Shown here: positions 16,249 to 24,262 of the stretch, piece by piece | Position numbering within the stretch: the stretch's first letter is position 1 | How the letters are laid out: every line of letters starts with the position of its first letter | Assembly (NCBI RefSeq): GCF_000422505.1 | Contig: NZ_KE383865.1 | Location: 1 to 33,406 of the forward strand | Direction of reading: 5' to 3' | DNA: 33,406 nt | From: Paenibacillus pinihumi DSM 23905 = JCM 16419 | GTDB lineage: Bacteria > Bacillota > Bacilli > Paenibacillales > Paenibacillaceae | Position numbers and translations under genes: made by a program | The notes under the pieces: generated by a model | The model's database searches: none | Seen by the model: the letters and a program-made list of their open reading frames with translations, nothing else | Told to the model about the DNA's origin: nothing

Positions 16249-18540
16249 TTGAGCAGACATAAAAAATGGATAACCGCCGCCGCTGCCGTGATGGCTCTGA
16301 TCCTGCTCGCCGTCGTGATCTACGTGACCCGGGATTTGAAGCCGAACACGGTACAGCCGGTAGCGCAGGAAGAAGAGGAAGAGGTTGTGGAGGATTTTGT
16401 CCTTCCGGCCCAGACCGACCCGGATGCCGGCAAGGCCACGGCGCTTGCAGCCGAGAACAGCCGTTACAAGCTGTACGTTAATGAGGAGCTCGGCAATGTG
16501 CGTATTGTCGAATCATCCTCAGGTAAGGAATGGTTCAGCTCCCCTCCGGTCGGCAGCGAGATGCCGTCCAACAACCGGGAGTTCATCCAGGCGCCTGTAC
16601 ATGTCCGGTTTACGCAGGGCGTCAGCCCCTCCCAGACCTATCCGAAGAAGGAGAAGGCGGCAACGAAGATGGAGAAGTTCGACCAGGGCGTCCGCTTTAC
16701 TTTCGACTTCGACAATGAGGCGTTGAATTTCGGCTTTGCGGTGGAATACCGGCTGACTGAACAGGGATTCGAAGCCACAATCCCGGACAGCTCCATCTAT
16801 GAGAACGGGCGGTCCAAGATTACAACATTGGAGCTGCTGCCGTTCTTCGGTGCGCAGGGCAAGCAGGATCAGGGAGCGGTATTCATCCCGGACGGCTCCG
16901 GCGCGCTCATCCGCTTCAAGGAGGTGCATCCGCAATATTTTGACGGATATTCCGAGTTCGTCTATGGCGGCGACCATGCCTTCAAGAAGCGGGTGAATCA
17001 GGATTTTAACGATTTGTTTATGCGCAAGCCGAATGTAAAGCAGGATGCCGCGCTGCCGGTATACGGCATTTACCGCGATAATAATCAAGGATTTCTCGCC
17101 ATCATTACGCAAGGCGACTATGACGTGAGAGTCAACGCCACGCTGCCCGGGATGCGGGGGATTGATATGTACCGCTCCTCCGCAGAGTTCATATACCGCA
17201 ATGATGACATTATATTTATCGGCAAGTCCGGTGAAATTCCGCTGTTTCAAGGGCAGCGGGTAACCGGAGACCGCACGGTGCGCTATGTGCTGTTGACGGA
17301 TGACAAGGCCAATTATATCGGGATGGCCCATGCTTACCGCGATTACCTGATCAAGGACCGTCAGGTGCAGCCGGTGAAGCAGGAGCAGGTTCCGCTGCAG
17401 GTCAGACTGTTCGGCGGTGTACGGCGGGATGAGATTGTCGGCACTACCTATGTCGATATGACGACCTTCTCCCAGGCGCAAGCGGTTATTGACGCCTTCC
17501 TGGAGAAGGGTGTCAAGAGTCTGGAGCTGACAATAGAAGGCTGGTCGAATGACGGGGTATACGGCAACCAGCCGGGCCACTTCCCGGTGGAGGGCAAGCT
17601 GGGCGGCAAGAAGGAACTGACGGGGCTTGCCAGCTATGCCAAGGAGCGCGGTATTGATTTGTACTTGAAGGCCAATTATGTGAAGCCTTACGAGGACAGC
17701 AGCAAGCTCAAAACCTCGCGTGATGCCATCCGCGGCATTGACCGCGAAGTGAGAAAAGTGCCTCACTACTATATCAGCACACGCTTCTCGGATTGGGATC
17801 ATGTATTCTATCTGCTTAAGCCTGAGCGTGTCTATGACAAGTATGTGTCGCATGAGGCCGGCCAGTATGCCGATCTGGGTGTTGCCGGTGTCCATTTGCA
17901 ATACATGGGCGATATGCTCTATTCCGATCATGATCCGAAGAGTCTGGCAGACCGGAGTGTTACGGCAGACATATGGAAAAAGTCGCTGGAGGATATGAGG
18001 AGCAAGGTTGGCAAGACTGCGGTCGATTACGGTTATGCCTATACGCTTGGTCTCGTTGACCGGATTGATGATATTCCGGTATATGCCAGTGATTACACGT
18101 TTGAGGACGGAGCAGTTCCATTCTATCAAATTGCGATTCATGGCCTGGTGCCATACACAGTCAGTCCGTCCAACCTGCGGGACGATCCGCAGCTTGAGTT
18201 TTTGCGGGCGCTGGAGTACGGTGCGCTGCCAAGCTACGAGTTGACATATCAGCCAACGACGAAGCTGGCGCGTTCAATGATGGAGCACTTGTACAGCGCC
18301 CAGTATTCCTCTTGGGTTGACCAGGCGGTTACTGAATACGAGACTTTCGCCAAGCTCAAGACACATGTGAAGGACATGGCGATTGTCAATCATGAGCAGC
18401 TGGCAGAGCATGTATTCCGCACCACCTATGAGGATGGCTCCTACGTCATTGTGAACTACGGCGATACGTCCGAGCTGGTAGGAAAGCATACACTGGCTGC
18501 CAAAGATTACGTCATTGCATTGGAAGGAGAGCAACCATGA
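16249..18540 (+). CDS. DUF5696-type membrane-anchored protein
   Basis: A 763-residue protein with one N-terminal anchor (about 7-26) after a basic patch, an acidic linker (QEEEEEVVEDF) and a large outer region. The N-terminal sandwich-like part (YKLYVNEELGNVRIVESSSG) and the later TIM-barrel-like part (LELTIEGWSNDGVYGNQPGH; LYLKANYV; VDYGYAYTLGLVDR) match what I recall of DUF5696 proteins in Paenibacillus glycan loci. The barrel resembles a glycosidase, but I cannot assign catalytic residues. The start is TTG at 16249, six bases after GAGGAGGAA; an upstream in-frame ATG at 16228 precedes that site and is unlikely. Its stop overlaps the next permease by four bases. Confidence 0.75.
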   Translation: MSRHKKWITAAAAVMALILLAVVIYVTRDLKPNTVQPVAQEEEEEVVEDFVLPAQTDPDAGKATALAAENSRYKLYVNEELGNVRIVESSSGKEWFSSPPVGSEMPSNNREFIQAPVHVRFTQGVSPSQTYPKKEKAATKMEKFDQGVRFTFDFDNEALNFGFAVEYRLTEQGFEATIPDSSIYENGRSKITTLELLPFFGAQGKQDQGAVFIPDGSGALIRFKEVHPQYFDGYSEFVYGGDHAFKKRVNQDFNDLFMRKPNVKQDAALPVYGIYRDNNQGFLAIITQGDYDVRVNATLPGMRGIDMYRSSAEFIYRNDDIIFIGKSGEIPLFQGQRVTGDRTVRYVLLTDDKANYIGMAHAYRDYLIKDRQVQPVKQEQVPLQVRLFGGVRRDEIVGTTYVDMTTFSQAQAVIDAFLEKGVKSLELTIEGWSNDGVYGNQPGHFPVEGKLGGKKELTGLASYAKERGIDLYLKANYVKPYEDSSKLKTSRDAIRGIDREVRKVPHYYISTRFSDWDHVFYLLKPERVYDKYVSHEAGQYADLGVAGVHLQYMGDMLYSDHDPKSLADRSVTADIWKKSLEDMRSKVGKTAVDYGYAYTLGLVDRIDDIPVYASDYTFEDGAVPFYQIAIHGLVPYTVSPSNLRDDPQLEFLRALEYGALPSYELTYQPTTKLARSMMEHLYSAQYSSWVDQAVTEYETFAKLKTHVKDMAIVNHEQLAEHVFRTTYEDGSYVIVNYGDTSELVGKHTLAAKDYVIALEGEQP

Positions 18541-19415
18541 AGAATAAACTGCGCCTGACCATCCGGATGCGTACGGTGCTCGAAGCCTACTCCTTCCTGT
18601 CGTTGTGGCTGATCGGTTTCGCCATGTTCATGGCGATTCCGCTCGGCAGATCGTTCTATTACGCTTTTAACAAAATGAATGTAACCAAGGACGGGCTCGC
18701 TCCGGAATGGACGGGTACGCTGAACTTCCGGCGGGCGTTCTCGACGGATGTCAATTTTTTGCCGCTGCTGCAAAACTCCTTCCTGGAGCTGCTCATTCAG
18801 GTGCCGCTCATTCTGATTTTCGCCATGTTTGCGGCGCTGCTGCTGAACCGGCATCTGGTCGGGCGCACCTTCTTCCGCGGCGTTTTCTTCCTCCCGGTCA
18901 TTATCGCATCGGGGGCTGTGCTGGCGGAGATTCTGGAGCAGGGTGCAGAGCGGATGCCTCTTTTTACCTCGACGGGGCTGTTCATGACGCTGAGCAATGT
19001 CATTCCGCCGAACATTTTGGAGCCGCTGCTCAATCTTGCTGATCAGCTGACACTGGTCATGTGGAACTCCGGTGTCCAGATTCTGATTTTCCTGGCGGGG
19101 CTGCAGACGATTTCCTCGTCCTTGTACGAGGCGGCTGATATTGACGGCGCGACGAAATGGGAGAGCTTCTGGAAGATTACCTTCCCGATGATCGCCCCGA
19201 TGATTCTGGTGAACACGCTGTTCACGATTGTCAACTCATTCACCGCAGCGAACAACCAGATGATGGCCTATATCCGGACGGTTGTGTTCAACCAGAATGA
19301 CTACGGCTATGGCGCGGCGATCGGCTGGATCTATTTCGTCATGATTTTCCTGATTATCGCATTTGTATTCTGGCTGTTCCGCAAAAACCTGAGCAATACG
19401 GAAGGAAGGAGATAG
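18537..19415 (+). CDS. CUT1 sugar ABC permease, MalF-type (pair 2)
   Basis: A 292-residue permease with six predicted helices. The EAA loop is YEAADIDGATKWESFWKI then TFPMIAP at about 197-222. It differs clearly in sequence from the first MalF-type gene at 12243, so it is not a recent duplicate. AAGGAGAG lies before the ATG, which overlaps the DUF5696 stop. With the next gene it makes a second full importer channel. Confidence 0.92.
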   Translation: MKNKLRLTIRMRTVLEAYSFLSLWLIGFAMFMAIPLGRSFYYAFNKMNVTKDGLAPEWTGTLNFRRAFSTDVNFLPLLQNSFLELLIQVPLILIFAMFAALLLNRHLVGRTFFRGVFFLPVIIASGAVLAEILEQGAERMPLFTSTGLFMTLSNVIPPNILEPLLNLADQLTLVMWNSGVQILIFLAGLQTISSSLYEAADIDGATKWESFWKITFPMIAPMILVNTLFTIVNSFTAANNQMMAYIRTVVFNQNDYGYGAAIGWIYFVMIFLIIAFVFWLFRKNLSNTEGRR

Positions 19416-19418
19416 CGC

Positions 19419-20408
19419 ATGTCCAAAACGGCAACACAAAAATGGAACGACAAGTTGCAGGTCGACTGGGTGATAACCGCCAAGAAAAGAGGCGGCCTGT
19501 TCATCAGCAAGCTGTCGTTGTATACGGTGCTGATCTCCCTTTCCTTTGTATTCTTGTATCCGCTGTTGTTCATTATCTCGCAGTCGCTCATGATGCCCAC
19601 GGACGTGTCAGACTCAACTGTCCAGTGGATACCGCAGAGCCTGTCTTTCGCCAACTATCTGGATGCGTTTCTGGCACTGGGCGGCGCCTCGGGCCGGACC
19701 TACTGGGATGCTTTCATGTACAGCGCAGTTATTTCCTTCGGCAGCGCGGCGCTTCAAGTGTTCAGCTGCGCGCTCGCCGGTTACGCCTTTGGGCGGTACC
19801 GTTTTCCGGGGTACACCTTATGTCTGTCGCTCGTCTTGTTTGCGTTCCTGGTACCGCCGCAGACGATCATCGTTCCGTTGTTCCAGTTGTTCTCGGATTT
19901 CGGCTGGATCAACACCTTTTATCCGTTTATCGTACCGAGCCTGACCGGGCACGGGCTGAAAGGCGCCCTGTTCGTGCTGATATTTATTCAATTTTTCCAC
20001 AGGCTTCCGTATGTGCTGGAGGAGGCGGCCAGAATTGACGGCGCAAATGCGTTCCGCACGTACTGGACGATTATGCTGCCGCTCGCCCGTCCGGCGATGC
20101 TTGTTGTCTTCCTGTTCTCTGTCGTTTGGCACTGGAACGATGTATTTGAGCCGAATCTGTATTTGCGCGTACCGAACTATTACAACCTTTCACAGACACT
20201 CGGCATCTTCAATGGTGTCGGATCTGCGCAGATTGACGCTGCGACAGCCGGACTGAATGCGGCCCAGACGATCGGTGTCGCGCCGACGATGATGAACAAG
20301 ATTATGGCTGCGGCGATGCTGTCTATTCTGCCAATGCTGGTCCTGTATCTGTTCACGCAGCGCTATTTTGTGGAAAGTGTGGAGCGCGCAGGAATCGCGG
20401 GCGAATAA
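19419..20408 (+). CDS. CUT1 sugar ABC permease, MalG-type (pair 2)
   Basis: A 329-residue permease, about 45 residues longer than the first MalG-type protein mainly through its N-terminus and a C-terminal loop (NGVGSAQIDAATAGLNAAQ). The EAA loop is EEAARIDGANAFRTYWTIM then LPLARP at about 201-225. Three bases separate it from its partner. AAGGAGA precedes the ATG. The nearest binding protein is the lipoprotein encoded 98 bases downstream, its probable partner. Confidence 0.92.
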   Translation: MSKTATQKWNDKLQVDWVITAKKRGGLFISKLSLYTVLISLSFVFLYPLLFIISQSLMMPTDVSDSTVQWIPQSLSFANYLDAFLALGGASGRTYWDAFMYSAVISFGSAALQVFSCALAGYAFGRYRFPGYTLCLSLVLFAFLVPPQTIIVPLFQLFSDFGWINTFYPFIVPSLTGHGLKGALFVLIFIQFFHRLPYVLEEAARIDGANAFRTYWTIMLPLARPAMLVVFLFSVVWHWNDVFEPNLYLRVPNYYNLSQTLGIFNGVGSAQIDAATAGLNAAQTIGVAPTMMNKIMAAAMLSILPMLVLYLFTQRYFVESVERAGIAGE

Positions 20409-20434
20409 CAGCTTGATACGATTCGGGGGAGGCG

Positions 20435-20479
20435 ATGTCCGGCATAAATGCGAGAACGGAACCGACATCAAAAGCGTGA
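20435..20479 (+). CDS. Possible 14-codon upstream ORF
   Basis: ATG at 20435 opens a 14-residue frame ending at TGA 20477-20479, just after a very strong GGGGGAGG sequence. The spacing (two to four bases) is short for good initiation. It sits in the 98-base gap before the binding-lipoprotein gene, where a small leader could tune binding-protein output. The call rests on the ribosome site alone. Confidence 0.2.
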   Translation: MSGINARTEPTSKA

Positions 20480-20506
20480 TACCAATCCAATGGAGGATGA
20501 TAGGCA

Positions 20507-21886
20507 ATGAAAAAAACATCGATTTTTTTGTTCATGCTGTTATTTGCGCTTTCAGCTGTGCTGTCGGCTTGCAGCGGGTCGGGAACGACTCCGGCTAATA
20601 CAGGTCCAGTCAACAGTACGAATACCGGAGGCGGTAATCAGGGTACGAATAAGCCCGAACCGGAGCCTGAGCCAGTCAAGGACCTGAGCGGAGAGATTGA
20701 ATTGTGGTCGTTCAACCCGGACAGCTTCCCCGAGTCGGTAGAGGCGTTTCAGGCCAAATATCCGAAGGTGAAAATCAATGTTGTGATCATGAATATCGTG
20801 GAGATGCACGAGAAGGCATTAACAGCCATTGCCAGCGGCTCGGGCGGTCCGGACGTTCTGTTCCTGGAGGGCGGTTACTTCAAGCAGTTCAATGCGATTG
20901 AAGGGCTGGAGGATTTGCTGCAGGAGCCTTATAACGCCGGACAGTACCGCGATAACTTTACGGATGCGAACTGGAACCGCTGGATGTCGATCGACGGCAA
21001 GCGTCTGATCGGGATGCCATGGGATATGCCGCCTTCTGTAACTTACTTCCGTCAGGACATAATGGAGGAGAACGGCTTCCCGACCGACCCAGCCGAACTG
21101 ATGCAATACATGGCGGATTCGAACAACTTCCTTAATATGGCGAGAACGCTGAAAAACAAAGGCGTCTACATGCTCGAGTGGAGAGACCAGCCGGTTGGTT
21201 TGATGAACAACGGCATCTCGTTCTTTGACAGTGACCTGAACTATCGCCGCAACACAGACGGGTTCGTAAAGGGTCTGGACATTTCCAAGCAGATTGCCCA
21301 AGAAGAGCTGTATCTGGGCCAATCAATCTGGTCTGAGGAAGGACAGCAGGCTGTGAAAAATGGCAAATTGGCCTTCTTGTACATGGGCTCCTGGGGCGCC
21401 AATATTGTGCAGGACTGGGGCGGCGAGGAGCAAACGGGCAAATGGAGAGTAACAGGGCTTCCGTTCGGCGCTTACGGCGGCAACGGCGGTTCCGTTCTGT
21501 CCATCCTGTCCCAGAGCAAAAACAAAGAGCTGGCATGGGAATTCGTAAAGTGGAATCTGGCTACAGATGAAGGCCAGCTGATCTGGACGAAAAAAGGCAT
21601 GATGCCTGGTTATAAGCCAGCCTGGGAATTCCCGGAATTTAAAAATGTCAAACACCCGTACCTGGGCAATCAAAATATGAACCAGCTTTACGCCGCGCTG
21701 CTTGACAAGGTGCCGTCGTCCTTCGCAACTCCGATGGATGACAAGGCAAGCGAAATCTGGGGCAAGGGCGTAGCGGATGTCATGGATAAAAATCTCGATT
21801 CCAAGGCAGCGCTTCAAAAAATCGAGGACGATATTCTGGCAGCTGTAGGGGCAGACCGGCAAAAGCTGCTGGATGCCAGAAAATAA
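20507..21886 (+). CDS. Lipoprotein sugar-binding protein, family 1 (for pair 2)
   Basis: A 459-residue lipoprotein. The signal sequence ends in lipobox LSAC with Cys22 lipidated, followed by a flexible Asn/Gly/Thr and Pro/Glu linker (PEPEPEP). The mature part is a CUT1 binding protein: ELWSFNPDSFPESVEAFQAK, SGGPDVLFLEGGYFKQF, WDMPPSVTYFRQD, and a C-terminal GMMPGYKPAW segment. It anchors in the membrane outside and should deliver oligosaccharide to the permeases encoded just upstream. TGGAGGATG gives the ribosome site. A hairpin follows its stop. Confidence 0.9.
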   Translation: MKKTSIFLFMLLFALSAVLSACSGSGTTPANTGPVNSTNTGGGNQGTNKPEPEPEPVKDLSGEIELWSFNPDSFPESVEAFQAKYPKVKINVVIMNIVEMHEKALTAIASGSGGPDVLFLEGGYFKQFNAIEGLEDLLQEPYNAGQYRDNFTDANWNRWMSIDGKRLIGMPWDMPPSVTYFRQDIMEENGFPTDPAELMQYMADSNNFLNMARTLKNKGVYMLEWRDQPVGLMNNGISFFDSDLNYRRNTDGFVKGLDISKQIAQEELYLGQSIWSEEGQQAVKNGKLAFLYMGSWGANIVQDWGGEEQTGKWRVTGLPFGAYGGNGGSVLSILSQSKNKELAWEFVKWNLATDEGQLIWTKKGMMPGYKPAWEFPEFKNVKHPYLGNQNMNQLYAALLDKVPSSFATPMDDKASEIWGKGVADVMDKNLDSKAALQKIEDDILAAVGADRQKLLDARK

Positions 21887-21904
21887 TTGAATTTTAAATC
21901 TCAA

Positions 21905-21941
21905 ACGATTGCTGTCTTCCATTACCGGAGACAGCAATCGT
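21905..21941 (+). terminator. Perfect 13-bp hairpin after the binding lipoprotein gene
   Basis: ACGATTGCTGTCT (21905-21917) pairs exactly with 21929-21941 around an 11-base loop. The tail (CTATTC) is only weakly T-rich, so it may be a partial terminator or an mRNA 3' stabiliser that keeps binding-protein message levels above those of the downstream GH30 gene. Confidence 0.6.
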
Positions 21942-21972
21942 CTATTCAGAAGGCATCAAAGGGGGGACGTTC

Positions 21973-24141
21973 ATGTCAGTCAAACGGACGGCACGATATG
22001 CAAGTTTGCTTATTCTGCTTGTCGTCATCATTGCAGCTTGCATAGCTGTCTATCTATGGAAAGGGGAGGGGCGTGATATGGTGAATGTGGAAGCCTGGTA
22101 CTCCACAGAGGATGGCTCGCTTGTACTGGAGCAGCAGGACGACCTGCAATGGCATCCGCCCGGAGGCACAGCTGATGATATTCGAACCTTTACGATTGAT
22201 GATTCCGTCACGTATCAGCCTTATTTTGGCATCGGTTCTTCGCTGGAGGAATCATCGGTCTATAATCTGATGCGGATGGGTACGGAGAACCGGGAAAAGG
22301 TGTTGAAGTATTTGCTAAACCCGAAGGATGGCCTGGGCTGGAATGTGATGCGAATTACGCTGGGGACATCGGACTTCACGGGGCGGGAATGGTACAGCTA
22401 TAATGACAATCCGCCGGGCGGAGAAGATCAGGCAATGGAGCACTTTTCGATTCAGAAGGATATCGATTACAATATCGTTCCCGTCATTCAGGAGGCGCTG
22501 CGCTACAATCCCGAGCTGAAGATCATTGCTTCCGCCTGGAGTGTGCCCGGCTGGATGAAGGATAGCGGCCGTCTGGAAGGAGGCCCTTCCAAGACCGGAA
22601 AAATGAAGAGTGAATATCTGCCTGCACTGGCCCTGTACTACCGCAAGGCAATCGAAGCGTATGCGGAGCAGGGCATACCGATCTATGCGCTCACTCTGCA
22701 TAATGAACCCGGCATTCATGTCGACTATCCAATGACGGAGCTGTCACTGGAACAGCAGATCGAGCTGCTCAAGCAGCTCAAACAGGAATTTGGCAGCACG
22801 GAGCATGGCGAGGTCATTCACACACGAGTATGGGTTAACGATTTCAATATTTATGACTGGGAGCAACAGAATAAGAGAATTTATGATGATGCAGAAGCCT
22901 ATGCTTTGTCTGATGGAACGGCCTTCCATGATTATTGGGGGTATTTGTCGGTAATGACGGACGCACATGAAGCACATCCCGACAAGCCAATCTATATGAC
23001 CGAGCGTTCTGTATGGGGAACGCGGGGCGCCGACCGGATCATTCAATATTTCCGCAATTATGCCCGGAGCTATAATGCCTGGGTGACACTGCTGGACAGC
23101 AGGGGCAAGCCGAATGTCTCCAGTACGGGGGCAGGGCGCACACTGGTGACGATTGATGCGGATGCGCCCGAAAACTATACGATCAATTTCGAAGCGCATA
23201 TGATGGGGCACTTCTCCAAGTTCATCCAGCGGGGCGCTCTGCGTCTGGACAGCAATTACTATGATGAAAGCTTCGACCGCCATGTCCCGAAGATGAACGG
23301 TGAAGAAGATGAGCGGCCGGAAGTTTCGAATGTTGCATTCAAGAATGAGGATGGTACCATTGTGATGATTGTCGTTAACAATAGCCGCGAGTCCCGTCCG
23401 TTCCGGGTGCTCTATGCAGACGGGGAGTGGCAGGATACGCTTCCGGGGAAGACAGTCGCGACCTACCGTTGGCAGGAGGCTGGCAAAGGGACATACAAGG
23501 AGCGGGTGAAGGTACCAACCGCCAATCCGCAGGGCGGCAGCGTGTTCGGGGAGACCGAGGTGTCGCTTGTATCCACGACGGAAGGCGCAGAGATCAGGTA
23601 CACATTAGACGGCTCTGCACCGGATGACAGTTCAGCATTATATACAGAACCGATCATTGTTAAGGGAAAGGGCGAGACGATTCAACTAAGGGCAATTGCC
23701 AGGAAGGAAGGGATGCATGATTCCAACATTCGCACCGTGGAGTATCAATTTGTTCTGCCGTCGGTCGTTCCCGGTCAAATCGAAGCCGAGGGCTATCTGG
23801 CAGCGAGCAGCGGACGGACAGAACCAAGCTCCGAGGGCGGACTGAATATCGGCTGGATCCAGCGCGGCGACTGGCTGGACTACCCGGTGTATGTGAGAGA
23901 TTCCGGAATGTATCGTGTGTCTTACCGTGTAGCAGGGGTGAACGCTGAAGGGAGCATCGAGCTTCAGGATGGCGGCAAGACGCTTGCAGATGCGGGGCTT
24001 GAGGATACGGGTGGCTGGCAGAAATGGATCACCATCCAGAGCGGGCCTTTTATTCTCGTGGAGGGCGAGCGGGTGCTGCGGCTTCATTTGAATGGCACCA
24101 GCTTTAATTTAAACTGGTTCAAGCTTGAGCGGGTTGAATAA
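21973..24141 (+). CDS. GH30 glycoside hydrolase with CHB_HEX-like and CBM6 modules
   Basis: A 722-residue enzyme with an N-terminal membrane anchor (about 11-28). The GH30 catalytic domain (about 60-485) shows GIGSSLEESSVYNL (86-99), NVMRITLGTSDF (124-135), SAWSVPGWMKDSG (187-199), LTLHNEPG with acid/base Glu245, and YMTERSVWG with nucleophile Glu344. Residues about 505-597 resemble a chitobiase C-terminal-like sandwich (RYTLDGSAPDDSSALYTEP), and about 598-722 is a CBM6 (QIEAEGYL ... IQRGDWLDYPVYV ... LNWFKLE). GH30 members include beta-1,6-glucanases and beta-glucosidase/xylosidase types; with CBM6 and the nearby GH5 a beta-glucan substrate is favoured. AAAGGGGGG precedes the ATG. It works outside, making oligomers for import. 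Confidence 0.85.
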   Translation: MSVKRTARYASLLILLVVIIAACIAVYLWKGEGRDMVNVEAWYSTEDGSLVLEQQDDLQWHPPGGTADDIRTFTIDDSVTYQPYFGIGSSLEESSVYNLMRMGTENREKVLKYLLNPKDGLGWNVMRITLGTSDFTGREWYSYNDNPPGGEDQAMEHFSIQKDIDYNIVPVIQEALRYNPELKIIASAWSVPGWMKDSGRLEGGPSKTGKMKSEYLPALALYYRKAIEAYAEQGIPIYALTLHNEPGIHVDYPMTELSLEQQIELLKQLKQEFGSTEHGEVIHTRVWVNDFNIYDWEQQNKRIYDDAEAYALSDGTAFHDYWGYLSVMTDAHEAHPDKPIYMTERSVWGTRGADRIIQYFRNYARSYNAWVTLLDSRGKPNVSSTGAGRTLVTIDADAPENYTINFEAHMMGHFSKFIQRGALRLDSNYYDESFDRHVPKMNGEEDERPEVSNVAFKNEDGTIVMIVVNNSRESRPFRVLYADGEWQDTLPGKTVATYRWQEAGKGTYKERVKVPTANPQGGSVFGETEVSLVSTTEGAEIRYTLDGSAPDDSSALYTEPIIVKGKGETIQLRAIARKEGMHDSNIRTVEYQFVLPSVVPGQIEAEGYLAASSGRTEPSSEGGLNIGWIQRGDWLDYPVYVRDSGMYRVSYRVAGVNAEGSIELQDGGKTLADAGLEDTGGWQKWITIQSGPFILVEGERVLRLHLNGTSFNLNWFKLERVE

Positions 24142-24178
24142 GGCAGCATGAATTCAAATATCATGTAAAAATGGGAAT

Positions 24179-24213
24179 ACTCTTCTATTTGATCTGGGTT
24201 ATAATAGAAGAGT
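24179..24213. promoter_or_regulatory. Perfect 10-bp inverted repeat overlapping a TATAAT, before the YesM/YesN genes
   Basis: ACTCTTCTAT (24179-24188) and ATAGAAGAGT (24204-24213) are exact complements 15 bases apart. The right arm overlaps the consensus -10 box TATAAT at 24200-24205, about 55 bases before the kinase start. No good -35 box is seen 17 bases upstream, so an activator may be needed. The arrangement is that of an operator. A hairpin role is less likely, because no T-run follows on the plus strand. Confidence 0.5.
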
Positions 24214-24262
24214 TCGCAGCGGATGAGGCCTTGTTCAGCATTGTGAGAGGCAGGAGACGGCC

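Noticed and set aside
16519-18141. 540-codon minus-strand open frame
   Set aside because: It lies entirely antisense to the DUF5696 gene and has no recognisable motif. It reflects the codon bias of the real gene.
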